Notes: a model not told the origin generated them from the sequence alone. Counted from the first letter of the stretch, positions 17,653-29,618 are shown. The stretch: DNA of 38,313 nucleotides from Mesorhizobium silamurunense (GCF_014843825.1 NZ_JHQR01000043.1:1-38313), one strand, 5' to 3'. Numbers and translations: made by a program.

Positions 17653-18666
17653 TCAGGCTTCCATGGTCTCGACGAGGGCGCGCCCGACCCGCGCCGGGCC
17701 GGGGAAATACTCCCACTCCTGCGCGTGCGGATAGGGCGTGTCCCAGCCGGCGACCCGCGCCACCGGGGCTTCCAGCTGGTAGAAGCAGTTTTCCTGCACC
17801 AGCGCGACCAGCTCGGCGCCGAAGCCGGAGGTGAGCGTCGCCTCGTGCACGACGACGCAGCGGCCGGTCTTCTTCACCGACGCGACGATCGTGTCGAGAT
17901 CGAGCGGCAAAAGTGTCCTCAGATCGATGATCTCGGCATCGATGCCGGTCTCCTCGGCCGCGGCCTCCGCGACATACACCATGGTGCCGTAAGCGAGCAC
18001 GGTGACGGCCGAGCCCGGCCGTCGGATCGCCGCCTTGCCGAGCGGGATGGTGTAATGGCCGTCCGCCACCTCGCCGAGCTCGTGCTTCGACCAAGGCGTA
18101 ACCGGCTTGTCGTGATGGCCGTCGAACGGGCCGTTGTAGAGCCGCTTGGGCTCCAGGAAGATCACCGGATCGGGATCCTCGATCGCCGCGATCAACAGCC
18201 CCTTGGCGTCATGCGGGTTGGACGGCACCACCGTCTTCAGCCCGGAGACATGCGTGAACAGTGCTTCCGGGCTCTGGCTGTGCGTCTGCCCGCCGAAAAT
18301 GCCGCCGCCGGTCGGCATCCTGACGACGATCGGACAGGTGAAGTCGCCGTTCGATCGATAGCGCAGCCGCGCCGCCTCGGAGACGATCTGGTCGTAAGCC
18401 GGGTAGACATAGTCGGCGAACTGCACCTCGACGCAGGGCCTCAGCCCATAGGCCGCCATGCCGATGGCCGAGCCGACGATGCCGGATTCGCTGATCGGCG
18501 CATCGAAGCAGCGGCTCTTGCCGTATTTGGCCTGCAGGCCTTGCGTGCAGCGGAAGACGCCGCCGAAGAAGCCGACATCCTCGCCATAGACGATGACGCG
18601 TTCGTCGCGCGCCATGGAGACATCCATGGCATCGCGGATCGCCTCGATCATGGTCCGTCTCGGCAT
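17653..18666 (-). CDS. bkdA2: Branched-chain 2-oxoacid dehydrogenase E1 beta
   Basis: The 337-residue transketolase-like subunit begins MPRRTMIEAIRDAMD and shows the family motif VYGEDVGFFGGVFRCTQGL, the thiamine-pocket region ISESGIVGSAIGMAAYGLRP and the C-terminal domain with VVVHEATLTSGFGAELVA. Length is standard. It lies 2 bp after the E1 alpha stop and 11 bp before E2, consistent with one operon. With E1 alpha it forms the alpha2beta2 decarboxylase that loads acyl groups on the E2 lipoyl arm. Confidence 0.94.
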   Translation of the reverse strand: MPRRTMIEAIRDAMDVSMARDERVIVYGEDVGFFGGVFRCTQGLQAKYGKSRCFDAPISESGIVGSAIGMAAYGLRPCVEVQFADYVYPAYDQIVSEAARLRYRSNGDFTCPIVVRMPTGGGIFGGQTHSQSPEALFTHVSGLKTVVPSNPHDAKGLLIAAIEDPDPVIFLEPKRLYNGPFDGHHDKPVTPWSKHELGEVADGHYTIPLGKAAIRRPGSAVTVLAYGTMVYVAEAAAEETGIDAEIIDLRTLLPLDLDTIVASVKKTGRCVVVHEATLTSGFGAELVALVQENCFYQLEAPVARVAGWDTPYPHAQEWEYFPGPARVGRALVETMEA

Positions 18667-18668
18667 GG

Positions 18669-20288
<1,620 letters not shown>

Positions 20289-21335
20289 ATGGCACAGAAG
20301 AAAGGATATGAGGTCGATTCGTGGCTGGCGCGGCCGGACCCGGCCATGGCAATCGTCCTGCTCTACGGCCCCGACCGCGGCCTGGTCGCCGAGCGGGCCA
20401 AGACCTTCGCCACCAAGACCGGCCTGACGCTCGACGACCCGTTCTCGGTGGTCAAGCTGGATGGCGCGGAAGTCGATCGCGACGAGGGCCGGCTGCTCGA
20501 CGAGGCCCGCACCGTGCCGATGTTTTCCGACCGCCGGCTGCTTTGGGTGCGCAACGCCAGCGGCCAGAAGGCGCTGGCCGACGACATCAAGGCGCTGACG
20601 ACCGAGCCGGCGCGGGATGCGATCATTCTCATTGAAGCCGGCGACCTGAAGAAGGGCACGGGCTTGAGGGCTATCGTCGAGGCCGCCGGCAACGCAATTG
20701 CCTTGCCCTGCTATGCCGACGAGGTCCGCGATCTCGACTCGGTGATCGACGACGAATTGCGCAAGGCCGGCATGTCGATGACGCTCGAAGCCCGCCAGGC
20801 GCTGCGCCGCAATCTCGGCGGCGACCGGCTAGCCTCGCGCGGCGAGATCGAGAAGCTGGTGCTTTACGCCCACGGTCGCAAGGAGATCGACCTCGACGAC
20901 GTCAATGCGATGTCCGGCGATGTCTCCGGCGTCTCTTTCGACGCCGCGGTCGACGCCGTGCTCGACGGCAAGGTCGGCGACTTCGACATTGCATTCACCC
21001 GCCACTGCCAGTCGGGCGGTCATCCCTTCCTGGTGCTGTCCTCGGCGATGCGGCAATTGCAGGCGATCCAGGTGATGCGCGGCCAGATGGACACCGGCGG
21101 CCGCAACGCGGCCTCGGTCGTTGCCGGAGCACGACCGCCGGTCTTCTTCTCACGCCGCAAGCTGGTGGAAAAGACGCTCGAGCGCTGGAACAGCGAAGCC
21201 CTCGGCCGCGCGCTGAACCGGCTGCAGACGGCAGTGCTGCAGACCCGCAAACGGCCCGATTTGTCGGAGGCGCTGGCCCGTCAGGCGCTGCTCGGCATCG
21301 CGGTGGAAAGCGCGAGGCTGGCGCAGCGAGGGTAA
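20289..21335 (+). CDS. holA: DNA polymerase III subunit delta
   Basis: The 348-residue clamp-loader subunit starts MAQKKGYEVDSWL and shows the delta family N-terminal domain (ILLYGPDRGLVAERA, lacking a functional Walker A as expected for delta) and the C-terminal collar domain (GGHPFLVLSSAMRQLQAIQVM). It opens the beta clamp during DNA loading. In many relatives it follows leuS and lptE; here the bkd operon lies upstream instead. It is convergent with parB, with a palindromic repeat between. Confidence 0.9.
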   Translation: MAQKKGYEVDSWLARPDPAMAIVLLYGPDRGLVAERAKTFATKTGLTLDDPFSVVKLDGAEVDRDEGRLLDEARTVPMFSDRRLLWVRNASGQKALADDIKALTTEPARDAIILIEAGDLKKGTGLRAIVEAAGNAIALPCYADEVRDLDSVIDDELRKAGMSMTLEARQALRRNLGGDRLASRGEIEKLVLYAHGRKEIDLDDVNAMSGDVSGVSFDAAVDAVLDGKVGDFDIAFTRHCQSGGHPFLVLSSAMRQLQAIQVMRGQMDTGGRNAASVVAGARPPVFFSRRKLVEKTLERWNSEALGRALNRLQTAVLQTRKRPDLSEALARQALLGIAVESARLAQRG

Positions 21336-21489
21336 TCTCCCCCTTGAGGGGGGAGATGTCGCCGAAGGCGACAGAGGGGGTCGCCGCTCGTGGAGCGCCA
21401 GCGCCTTCCGGCACGACCGATAACGTTGGCGATCTACGCGGAACGACGCCCTCTGGCCTGCCGGCCATCTCCCGCTCGAGGGGGAGATC
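21335..21489. repeat. Palindromic repeat between convergent holA and parB
   Basis: ATCTCCCCCTTGAGGGGGGAGAT at the left (overall 23 nt, self-complementary) and ATCTCCCGCTCGAGGGGGAGAT at the right bracket about 110 bp that includes GTCGCCGAAGGCGAC. The whole gap 21336-21639 is non-coding. After the repeat, an AT-richer stretch holds a perfect 12-bp palindrome TTAGCCGGCTAA (21609-21620), 20 bp after the parB stop. Confidence 0.7.
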
Positions 21490-21639
21490 AGCCGTCGCCT
21501 CGGCTTTCGCCAATCGCCATCGCCAACGAAAAGGGCCGGCGTAGCGTCTGCCCTTACGTCTATCACCAATATATCAGGCTTGAAACTTAACCTTAAGCCA
21601 GACCTTTATTAGCCGGCTAAATCGTGGCGCATCAGAAAC

Positions 21640-22524
21640 TTAGCGCTCGTCCTTCAACCGCCGGCAGAGCTCGTCGAGCTGGTCCAGCGTCCGGTAATTG
21701 ACCCGTAGCGTGCCGCCCTTGCCCTTGTGCTCGATGCTCACGATCATGCCGATCGTGTCGGTCATCAGCTTTTCCAGCGCCAGCGTATCGGGATCCTTCT
21801 CCGGCGCGCTCGCCGCGGACTTGGTCTTGGCCGGCGTCGGTCCGGCGGGCATCTGCGCCAGCGCCTCGGCCTGGCGCACCGACAGGCCCTCCTTGACGAT
21901 GCGCTTGGCGAGCCCGGCCGGATCCTCGGCGGTGACCAGCGTGCGGGCATGGCCGGCCGACAAATCGCCGTCGACCAGCATGTCGCGGATGACGTTGGGC
22001 AGCTTGAGCAGCCTGAGCGTGTTGGCGACGTGGCTGCGGCTCTTGCCGATCACCTGGCCGAGATGCGTATAGCCATGCTCGTCAATCAGCTGCTGATAGC
22101 CTTGCGCTTCTTCGACCGGATTGAGGTCGGCGCGCTGCACGTTCTCGATGATCGCCAGCTCCAGCGCGGTGCGATCGTTGACGTCGCGCACGATGAGCGG
22201 GATCTCGGTCAAGCCGGCGCGCTGCGCCGCGCGCCAGCGCCGCTCGCCGGCAATGATTTCGTAGCGGCCGGGCTGTGAGGGCGAGGGCCGCGCCACCACC
22301 GGCTGCACGACGCCATGTTCGCGGATCGATTGCGCAAGGTCGGTGAGCTCGGCGTCGCCGAAATACCGGCGCGGGTTTTTCGGGTTCGGGCTGACGAACT
22401 CGATCGGCACCTTGCCGTCCGCCGCGACCGCGCTCGGCTTTTCCGGCGCCGCCGGACGATCGATCTCGCCGATCAACGCCGCAAGGCCACGGCCCAGTCT
22501 TTTTCTCGATTGGTCTTCGCTCAT
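21640..22524 (-). CDS. parB: Chromosome partitioning protein ParB
   Basis: The 294-residue protein has an N-terminal KRLGRGLAALIG motif (the ParA-stimulating peptide), the ParB/Srx nucleotide-binding motifs (EHGVVQPVVARP, GERRWRAA, IIENVQRADLNPVEEA), a central helix-turn-helix (HLGQVIGKSRSHVANTLRLLKLP) and a C-terminal dimerisation domain. Known ParB proteins are CTP-dependent clamps loaded at parS, and this window carries five parS-like sites within 11 kb. It is downstream of parA with 67 bp between, probably co-transcribed. Confidence 0.96.
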   Translation of the reverse strand: MSEDQSRKRLGRGLAALIGEIDRPAAPEKPSAVAADGKVPIEFVSPNPKNPRRYFGDAELTDLAQSIREHGVVQPVVARPSPSQPGRYEIIAGERRWRAAQRAGLTEIPLIVRDVNDRTALELAIIENVQRADLNPVEEAQGYQQLIDEHGYTHLGQVIGKSRSHVANTLRLLKLPNVIRDMLVDGDLSAGHARTLVTAEDPAGLAKRIVKEGLSVRQAEALAQMPAGPTPAKTKSAASAPEKDPDTLALEKLMTDTIGMIVSIEHKGKGGTLRVNYRTLDQLDELCRRLKDER

Positions 22525-22591
22525 TACTCTGTCCAGATCGTTACGGAATCGAATCGGCTACTCGTTAATGGAATTCGGCCTGTCGCGCCGC

Positions 22592-23389
<798 letters not shown>

Positions 23390-23393
23390 GGGT

Positions 23394-24077
23394 TTATGCC
23401 AGTAATTCATTGCGGGTCGCCGGGCGCAGATCGGTGATTTCCAGGACGACGCCATGAGCGTCGGTCATGCTCGGATGTTCTACCAGATCGAAGGCCCAGC
23501 GGTGAGCGCTTTCTTCCACTTCGGCGCGGTAATCCCGGCCTTTGTGGAAAAGCCCGCGCGCCCCTTTGCTCAGCCAGGGCGCGGACAGATCGAGCAGGTC
23601 CGGAAGCGCCGCCAGTGCCCGCGCCGTCACGATTTCCGGCGCAGAAACAAGAGGATAGCTGTCATCGATCCGTCGCGCGAGGACACGCGCCGGCAGATCG
23701 AACTGGCCGATGACCGATTGCAGGAACGAGGCCTTCTTGCGGTTGCTCTCGACGAGGTCGATCGAGGCGGCCGGGCGCTCAACAAGCAGGAAGGCCAGCA
23801 CCAGTCCGGGAAAGCCGCCGCCGGAGCCGAGATCGACCCAGCGCATTGCCGCGGGTGCGATTCGGGCAAGCTGGGCGCTATCCAGGATGTGGCGACGCCA
23901 GACATCGTCCAGCGTCGACGGCGCCGCCAGATTGATGCTGCGGTTCCATTTCTGGAAGAGCCGTTCGAAGGCCTGCAGCCGCTCGAATGTTTCACGTGAA
24001 ACCGGCCCCGCCGCCTTCCGCAGGTCTTCCCAGCCATCGGCGCCCCAACCATCAGCGCCCAAGCGATCGGCGCTCAC
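23394..24077 (-). CDS. rsmG: 16S rRNA m7G527 methyltransferase RsmG (GidB)
   Basis: The 227-residue protein has the SAM motif [17 protein letters not shown] (about 84-100), [10 protein letters not shown] and [15 protein letters not shown], typical of RsmG, which methylates G527 of 16S rRNA. The N-terminal 20 residues contain a duplicated GADGW. The segment VSRET (about 26-30) is encoded by a parS site. It overlaps mnmG by 4 bp and is followed 4 bp later by parA. The start could be at a later methionine-free position; the chosen ATG gives the overlap. Confidence 0.93.
   Translation of the reverse strand: MSADRLGADGWGADGWEDLRKAAGPVSRETFERLQAFERLFQKWNRSINLAAPSTLDDVWRRHILDSAQLARIAPAAMRWVDLGSGGGFPGLVLAFLLVERPAASIDLVESNRKKASFLQSVIGQFDLPARVLARRIDDSYPLVSAPEIVTARALAALPDLLDLSAPWLSKGARGLFHKGRDYRAEVEESAHRWAFDLVEHPSMTDAHGVVLEITDLRPATRNELLA
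23988..24003. promoter_or_regulatory. parS site 1, inside rsmG
   Basis: The core GTTTCACGTGAAAC (23989-24002) is a perfect palindrome and matches the universal chromosomal parS sequence; with flanks it reads TGTTTCACGTGAAACC, 15 of 16 consensus bases. ParB should load here. Confidence 0.93.
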
Positions 24078-25948
24078 GCCACCGACCTTCGCGCAGCGAG
24101 CTCGGCATTGCGGACATGGGCGACGATGATCGCGAGCGCCGCCGGCGTCATGCCTTCCATGCGCTGCGCATCGGCGATCGAGCGCGGCTGACGCATCTTC
24201 ATCTTCTGCTTCAGCTCGTTGGAGAGGCCAGGCACTTCGGAGAAGTCGATGCTCTCAGGAATAAGCCGCGACTCCTCATGCCTTATTTGCGCGACATCGG
24301 TCTGCTGACGTTCAAGATAGACGGAATATTTCGCTTCCGTCTCGAGCCGTTCCGCCGTCTTGGCGCCAAGCTCGGTGAAACGAGGCTCGACACGGGTCAG
24401 CCAGGCAATGTCGACGCCCGGATGCGCCAGCAGATCGTAGGCCGAGCGACGCACCCCATCCTTGTTGATCTCCAGCCCGTGCCGCGCCGCTTCGTTCGGC
24501 GTAAAGGTGATCGCCTTTGCCAGAGCGCGGGCATGGTCGAGCTTGCTCGCCATCTCATCGAATCGCTGCATGCGCTCCGACGAGGCAATCCCTAGCCGGT
24601 CGGCCAGCGGCGTCAACCGCTCGTCGGCATTGTCGGCGCGCAGCGAAAGCCGGAACTCGGCCCGCGAGGTGAACATGCGATAAGGCTCGGCGATGCCGCG
24701 GCTGGTCAGATCGTCGACCATCACGCCCATATAGGCTTCGGTGCGGCTGAGCAGGACCGGATCGCCTCCCGATGCCTTGCGCGCAGCGTTGACCCCCGCG
24801 AGCAGACCCTGCGCGCCGGCCTCTTCGTACCCGGTCGTGCCGTTGATCTGCCCGGCCAGGAACAGGCCCCCGACACGCTTAGCCTCCAGCGTCGTCTTGA
24901 GCTCGCGCGGGTCGACGTGGTCGTATTCGATCGCATAACCCGGCTGCAGCATCGTCGCCTTTTCCAGCCCGGGGATCGTCTTCAGAATGTCGAGTTGCAC
25001 GTCTTCCGGCAGCGAGGTCGAGATGCCGTTCGGATAGACGGTGTCGTCGTCGAGGCCTTCCGGCTCGAGGAAGATCTGGTGGCCTTCGCGATCGCCGAAC
25101 TTGACGATCTTGTCCTCGATCGAAGGACAGTAGCGCGGGCCGACACCTTCGATCGAGCCGGAATACATCGCTGAACGGCCAAGATTGAGGCGAATCAACT
25201 CATGCGTCGCCGTCGAGGTGCGCGTGATACCGCAATGTATCTGCGGGTTGGCGATTCGGTCGGTCATCAGTGAGAAGGGCACCGGATCCTCGTCCGCCGC
25301 CTGGCTCTCCAGCGCCGCCCAGTCAATGGTGCGGCCGTCGAGGCGAGGGGGCGTGCCCGTCTTGAGCCGTCCAAGCTTGAAGCCCGCGCGGCTCATAGTC
25401 GCCGACAAACCCACGCTCGCCTGCTCGTTCATGCGGCCAGCGACGATCTTCTTCTCGCCGATATGGATCAGCCCACGCAGGAAAGTGCCGGTGGTCAGCA
25501 CCACGGCGCCGCAGGCGAGGCGCCTATCGCCCGAAACCAGCACGGCAACAACCTGCCCGTCTTCAATCTCGAGATCGAGCACCTCGCCTTCGACCACGTC
25601 GAGATCGGCCTGCTCACAAATCGCGGTTTGCATGGCGAGGCGATAGAGCTTGCGGTCGGCCTGGGTGCGCGGTCCGCGCACGGCGGGGCCCTTGCGACGG
25701 TTGAGCAAACGGAACTGGATGCCCGCGGCATCGGCGATGCGCCCCATCAGCCCGTCCATGGCGTCGATCTCGCGCACGAGATGTCCCTTGCCGAGACCGC
25801 CGATCGCCGGGTTGCAGGACATGACGCCGATCGTGTCGAAACGCAGCGTCACCAGTGCCGTCCTGGCCCCGGCGCGCGCGGCGGCACTGGCCGCTTCGCA
25901 GCCGGCATGGCCACCGCCTACCACCACCACATCATAGTGATTGGTCAT
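24074..25948 (-). CDS. mnmG: tRNA U34 carboxymethylaminomethyl-modifying enzyme MnmG (GidA)
   Basis: The 624-residue flavoprotein has the N-terminal FAD motif [20 protein letters not shown], the GidA signature [19 protein letters not shown] (about 45-63) and the second signature with [17 protein letters not shown]. The C-terminal helical domain that meets MnmE is complete. With MnmE it modifies U34 of several tRNAs. Length is typical. The 163-bp gap upstream carries a cluster of parS sites, which may overlap its promoter. Confidence 0.96.
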   Translation of the reverse strand: MTNHYDVVVVGGGHAGCEAASAAARAGARTALVTLRFDTIGVMSCNPAIGGLGKGHLVREIDAMDGLMGRIADAAGIQFRLLNRRKGPAVRGPRTQADRKLYRLAMQTAICEQADLDVVEGEVLDLEIEDGQVVAVLVSGDRRLACGAVVLTTGTFLRGLIHIGEKKIVAGRMNEQASVGLSATMSRAGFKLGRLKTGTPPRLDGRTIDWAALESQAADEDPVPFSLMTDRIANPQIHCGITRTSTATHELIRLNLGRSAMYSGSIEGVGPRYCPSIEDKIVKFGDREGHQIFLEPEGLDDDTVYPNGISTSLPEDVQLDILKTIPGLEKATMLQPGYAIEYDHVDPRELKTTLEAKRVGGLFLAGQINGTTGYEEAGAQGLLAGVNAARKASGGDPVLLSRTEAYMGVMVDDLTSRGIAEPYRMFTSRAEFRLSLRADNADERLTPLADRLGIASSERMQRFDEMASKLDHARALAKAITFTPNEAARHGLEINKDGVRRSAYDLLAHPGVDIAWLTRVEPRFTELGAKTAERLETEAKYSVYLERQQTDVAQIRHEESRLIPESIDFSEVPGLSNELKQKMKMRQPRSIADAQRMEGMTPAALAIIVAHVRNAELAARRSVA

Positions 25949-26023
25949 TTCGAGAATCCGGTTTCAGAGATTGCCCGACACATGTCCCCGGCGGCCTTCG
26001 CTGTCAAGGACGAAGGCCGGACT

Positions 26024-26039
26024 CGTTTCACGTGAAACA
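26024..26039. promoter_or_regulatory. parS site 2, mnmG-mnmE gap
   Basis: Perfect 14-bp core GTTTCACGTGAAAC at 26025-26038, with flanks CGTTTCACGTGAAACA. It is the first of three sites in a row. Confidence 0.93.
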
Positions 26040-26061
26040 CATGTCCGACACATCGCGCCGG

Positions 26062-26077
26062 TGTTTCACGTGAATCA
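26062..26077. promoter_or_regulatory. parS site 3, mnmG-mnmE gap
   Basis: TGTTTCACGTGAATCA differs from the consensus at one core base (AATC for AAAC). Its core starts 38 bp after that of site 2. Confidence 0.85.
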
Positions 26078-26098
26078 GCCATGCCGTGTCCTGTTCCG

Positions 26099-26114
26099 TG
26101 TTTCACGTGAATCA
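26099..26114. promoter_or_regulatory. parS site 4, overlapping the mnmE stop codon
   Basis: TGTTTCACGTGAATCA is identical to site 3 and starts 37 bp after it. Its last three bases (26112-26114) are the mnmE stop codon on the minus strand. Confidence 0.85.
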
Positions 26115-27425
26115 CTTACCGATGCAGAACTGCGAAAAGATGACGTCGAGCATGTCCTCGACATCGACCGCGCCGACGATCCGCCCGAGCCGATCGGTTG
26201 CCAGCCGCAGTTCCTCCGCGCGCAACTCCTGTCTCGATCCCGAAGCGGCTGCGATGAGAAAATCCTTCGATTCCTTCAGCAACTCGACATGGCGCAGCCT
26301 GGACGGCAGGACATCGCCGGCGTCTCCGATGGCAGCAGCCGCGCGCCGCGCAATTTCATCCAGAAGGCCGGAAAGCCCGGAACCGTCCCTGGAGGAAATG
26401 ACCATGTCATAGATCCCTTTGCGCGCGCCCTCGATATCGGCCTTCGTGCCGATCTTCAGCAACGGAACGCCTGTCGGAACCTCGCCCACGGGCTGCGGAT
26501 CGATCATGTCCTCGAGCAGCAGGACAAGGTCGGCGCCGCCCGCCTTGGCGCGCGCCCGTTCGATGCCGATCGTCTCCACCTTGCCGGCGGATTCTCGCAA
26601 GCCTGCCGTATCCACGATCCGCACCCGCATCCCGTTGAGATCCAGGACCACCTCAAGCAGGTCGCGCGTGGTGCCCGGCTCGTCGGTGACGATCGCCGCC
26701 TCACGCCGGGCGAGCGCGTTGAACAGGCTGGATTTTCCGGCATTCGGCGCGCCGAGGATGACGACCTCAAAACCGTCGCGGATGATCTCGGCGGCCTTGA
26801 AACCCTGGATGTGCCGTTCGATCTCCGCGATCATCGCCGCTACGTCGGCCCAAACCGCGTCGGACACGGAGCCCGGCACGTCCTCTTCATCGGCGAAGTC
26901 GATCTCGGCCTCGATCATGGCCCGCGCATGGATCAGCCGCCGGCGCCATCCCGAATAGAGCGCGCTTTGCGCCCCTTCGGCATTGCGCACGGCGAAGCGG
27001 CGCTGGGCTTCAGTCTCGGCATTGACGAGGTCAGCCAATGCTTCCGTCTCGACCAGATCGAGTTTCCCGTTAAGGAAAGCGCGCCGGGTGAATTCGCCGG
27101 GCTCGGCATGTCTGACACCTTCGAAGCCGGTGATCGTTTCCAGCATTTTCGCAGCGACGGCGCGGCTGCCGTGGACATGGAACTCGGCAACGTCCTCGCC
27201 GGTGAAGCTGCCGGGCCTCGGAAAGAACAGGACAAGGCCTTGATCGATGACCGAGCCGTCGAGCGCCTTCAGCTTGCGCAACGTGGTAAACCGATCCTTA
27301 ACCGTGCCGCCGGCGATCGTTTCGACCACGAATCGAGTCTTCGGGCCGGAAATACGGATCACGGCAATGCCGGCGGGCAGCCGGCCGCTCGACAGCGCCA
27401 CGATCGAATCCTTCGAAGTTACCAT
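26112..27425 (-). CDS. mnmE: tRNA modification GTPase MnmE (TrmE)
   Basis: The 437-residue GTPase partners MnmG in U34 modification. It has the N-terminal formyl-THF-binding domain (SIVALSSGRLPAGIAVIRISG), P-loop GAPNAGKSSLFN, switch region EPGTTRDLLEVVLDLNG, G3 DTAGLRES, and the invariant C-terminal CIGK. The G4 motif reads TKAD rather than NKAD. Start MVTSKDS at 27425 fits the family; an upstream start at 27446 is possible. It is divergent from the DUF255 gene and upstream of mnmG across the parS cluster. Confidence 0.96.
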   Translation of the reverse strand: MVTSKDSIVALSSGRLPAGIAVIRISGPKTRFVVETIAGGTVKDRFTTLRKLKALDGSVIDQGLVLFFPRPGSFTGEDVAEFHVHGSRAVAAKMLETITGFEGVRHAEPGEFTRRAFLNGKLDLVETEALADLVNAETEAQRRFAVRNAEGAQSALYSGWRRRLIHARAMIEAEIDFADEEDVPGSVSDAVWADVAAMIAEIERHIQGFKAAEIIRDGFEVVILGAPNAGKSSLFNALARREAAIVTDEPGTTRDLLEVVLDLNGMRVRIVDTAGLRESAGKVETIGIERARAKAGGADLVLLLEDMIDPQPVGEVPTGVPLLKIGTKADIEGARKGIYDMVISSRDGSGLSGLLDEIARRAAAAIGDAGDVLPSRLRHVELLKESKDFLIAAASGSRQELRAEELRLATDRLGRIVGAVDVEDMLDVIFSQFCIGK

Positions 27426-27536
27426 TTGCCCGACCCGCCGAACCACCCTAGGTATCTTCTTTCAGGTGCCGTTCCGCACGGAAGCCGCAGCTTTCGCGGA
27501 ATTGCATTGCTCATCAACCAAGCCGAGCCGCCCATC

Positions 27537-29618
27537 GTGACCTTGCCCGCGCGAAACCTGCTTGCCGAAGAGGCGAGCCCCTATCTGCAGCAGCACAGCG
27601 ACAATCCCGTGCACTGGCGGGGCTGGTCGCCGGACGCCCTTGCCGAAGCCAAGGAACTCGGACGGCCGATCCTGCTCTCCATCGGCTATGCCGCCTGCCA
27701 CTGGTGCCATGTCATGGCGCATGAAAGCTTCGAGAACGACGCCGCTGCCGCCGTCATGAACCGGCTCTTCGTCAATATCAAGGTCGATCGCGAGGAGCGC
27801 CCGGACATCGACCAGATCTATATGGCGGCGCTGCATGCCATGGGCGAGCAGGGCGGCTGGCCGCTAACCATGTTCCTCACGCCCGACGGCAAGCCTTTCT
27901 GGGGCGGCACCTATTTTCCACGCGAGGCGCGCTATGGCCGGCCGGGCTTCGTCCAGGTGCTGGAAGCGGTCGACAAGGCCTGGCGCGAAAAGCAGCAAAG
28001 CCTCGCCGAAAGCGCGGACGGTCTGACGGCCCATGTCGAGCAACGGCTGGCCGGTGCGCAAGGCAAGGCGGTGCTCGACCGCGACACGCTTACCGATCTC
28101 AGCAACCGTATCGACAGCATGATTGATCGCGACCTCGGCGGCTTGCGCGGCGCGCCGAAATTCCCCAACGCGCCCTTCATGCATAGTCTCTGGCTGTCCT
28201 GGCTGCGCGACGGCCAGACCGCGCATCGCGACGCAGTGCTGCTCAGTCTGGAAAAGATGCTTGCCGGCGGCATCTATGACCACGTCGGCGGCGGCCTCAG
28301 CCGCTATTCGACCGACGCCGAATGGCTTGTGCCGCATTTCGAGAAGATGCTTTACGACAACGCCCAGCTCATCCGCATGTGCAACTGGGCCTATGCCGCT
28401 ACCGGCAACGACTTGTTCCGGATACGAATCGAAGAGACCGTCGCCTGGCTGCTGCGCGAGATGCGAGTCGATGGTGACGCCTTCGCCGCCAGCCTCGATG
28501 CCGACAGCGACGGCGAGGAGGGGCTCTTCTACACTTGGAGCAAGGACGAGGTCGAAGCCGCGCTCGACGGCGATTCGGCCGCGTTCTTCCGATATTTCGA
28601 GCTGGCCGCCCCGCATGGCTGGGAAGGCAAGCCGATCATCCGCCAGAGCGAACCACAGCAGCGCCAAGGCGTCGCCGACTACGCCGAGCTTGCGCCGCTG
28701 AAAGCGAAACTGCTGACAGTGCGTGAAAAGCGGGTCAGGCCGGGCCGCGACGGCAAGGCACTCACCGATTGGAACGGCCTGACGATCGCAGCACTGGCGG
28801 AAGCCGGACGCGCTCTCGCCCAGCCTGATTGGATCGAGGCAGCGGCCAAAGCCTTTGCCCATATCGTCGATGCCAGCCGGGATGGCCGCCTGCCGCATTC
28901 GATGCTGGGTGAGAAAAAACTCTTTCCGGCGTTGTCGAACGACTATGCCGCCATGACCAATGCCGCGATCGCGCTGTTCGAGGCGACCGGAGATGTGGCC
29001 TACTCGGGCCGCGCCCGACGGTTCATCGCCGAGCTCGACCGCTGGCATCAGGACAGCGAAAAATCCGGCTATTATCTGACGGCATCCGACAGCGCCGACG
29101 TGCTGATCCGCATCCGCGGTGACGTCGACGAGGCGATCCCTTCGGCCACCAGCCAGATCGTCGAAGCGTTGGTGCGGCTCGCTTCGCTCACCGGCGATCC
29201 CGAGTTTTGGGAAAAGGCCTGGACGACCGCCGAGCATGCCATGGGTCGCGCCGCGCAACAGGCCTACAGCCAAGCCGGCATCGTCAACGCCTGCGCGCTG
29301 GCGCTCGAACCGCTGAAGCTCGTCATTATAGATAGGCCAGAGTCTCCCGGTCTCGTTCCGGCCGCGAATCGATATCCCGATCCGCGCCGGGTCGACATTG
29401 TCGTGCCGATCGGTACGGAAGCGAATCAACCGCTTCTACCGGGTGGCGTGCTGCCGCCGACGGACAAGCCGGGCGCCTGGTTCTGCAGCGGGCAAGTGTG
29501 CCTGCCGGCGGTTACGGAGCCAGGTGAGTTGGAGAAGCTGTTGCGGCGGGGGGAGAGCACCCACCCCCCCCGTTGTGGGAAGGATCGGCTTACGATTGCA
29601 GCAAAGCGAAGATCGTAA
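27537..29618 (+). CDS. DUF255 thioredoxin-domain protein (YyaL/SPATA20-like)
   Basis: The 693-residue protein has an N-terminal thioredoxin-like domain with YAACHWCHVM (Cys54, Cys57) and then an (alpha/alpha)6-barrel-like region as in YyaL and SPATA20; GGWPLTMFLTPDGKPFWGGTYF (given as motif only) and YDHVGGGLSRYSTD are diagnostic. A GTG start at 27537 gives the family N-terminus (ARNLLAEEASPYLQQH); a TTG at 27507 is the alternative. The function of the family is not settled. The last about 24 residues after EKLLRRG are encoded by a repeat and look unrelated to the family. Confidence 0.88.
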   Translation: MTLPARNLLAEEASPYLQQHSDNPVHWRGWSPDALAEAKELGRPILLSIGYAACHWCHVMAHESFENDAAAAVMNRLFVNIKVDREERPDIDQIYMAALHAMGEQGGWPLTMFLTPDGKPFWGGTYFPREARYGRPGFVQVLEAVDKAWREKQQSLAESADGLTAHVEQRLAGAQGKAVLDRDTLTDLSNRIDSMIDRDLGGLRGAPKFPNAPFMHSLWLSWLRDGQTAHRDAVLLSLEKMLAGGIYDHVGGGLSRYSTDAEWLVPHFEKMLYDNAQLIRMCNWAYAATGNDLFRIRIEETVAWLLREMRVDGDAFAASLDADSDGEEGLFYTWSKDEVEAALDGDSAAFFRYFELAAPHGWEGKPIIRQSEPQQRQGVADYAELAPLKAKLLTVREKRVRPGRDGKALTDWNGLTIAALAEAGRALAQPDWIEAAAKAFAHIVDASRDGRLPHSMLGEKKLFPALSNDYAAMTNAAIALFEATGDVAYSGRARRFIAELDRWHQDSEKSGYYLTASDSADVLIRIRGDVDEAIPSATSQIVEALVRLASLTGDPEFWEKAWTTAEHAMGRAAQQAYSQAGIVNACALALEPLKLVIIDRPESPGLVPAANRYPDPRRVDIVVPIGTEANQPLLPGGVLPPTDKPGAWFCSGQVCLPAVTEPGELEKLLRRGESTHPPRCGKDRLTIAAKRRS

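Noticed and set aside
25941..27536. Long open frame running into the DUF255 gene, opposite mnmE
   Set aside because: It is the antisense shadow of mnmE in GC-rich DNA; the real protein begins at the GTG at 27537.
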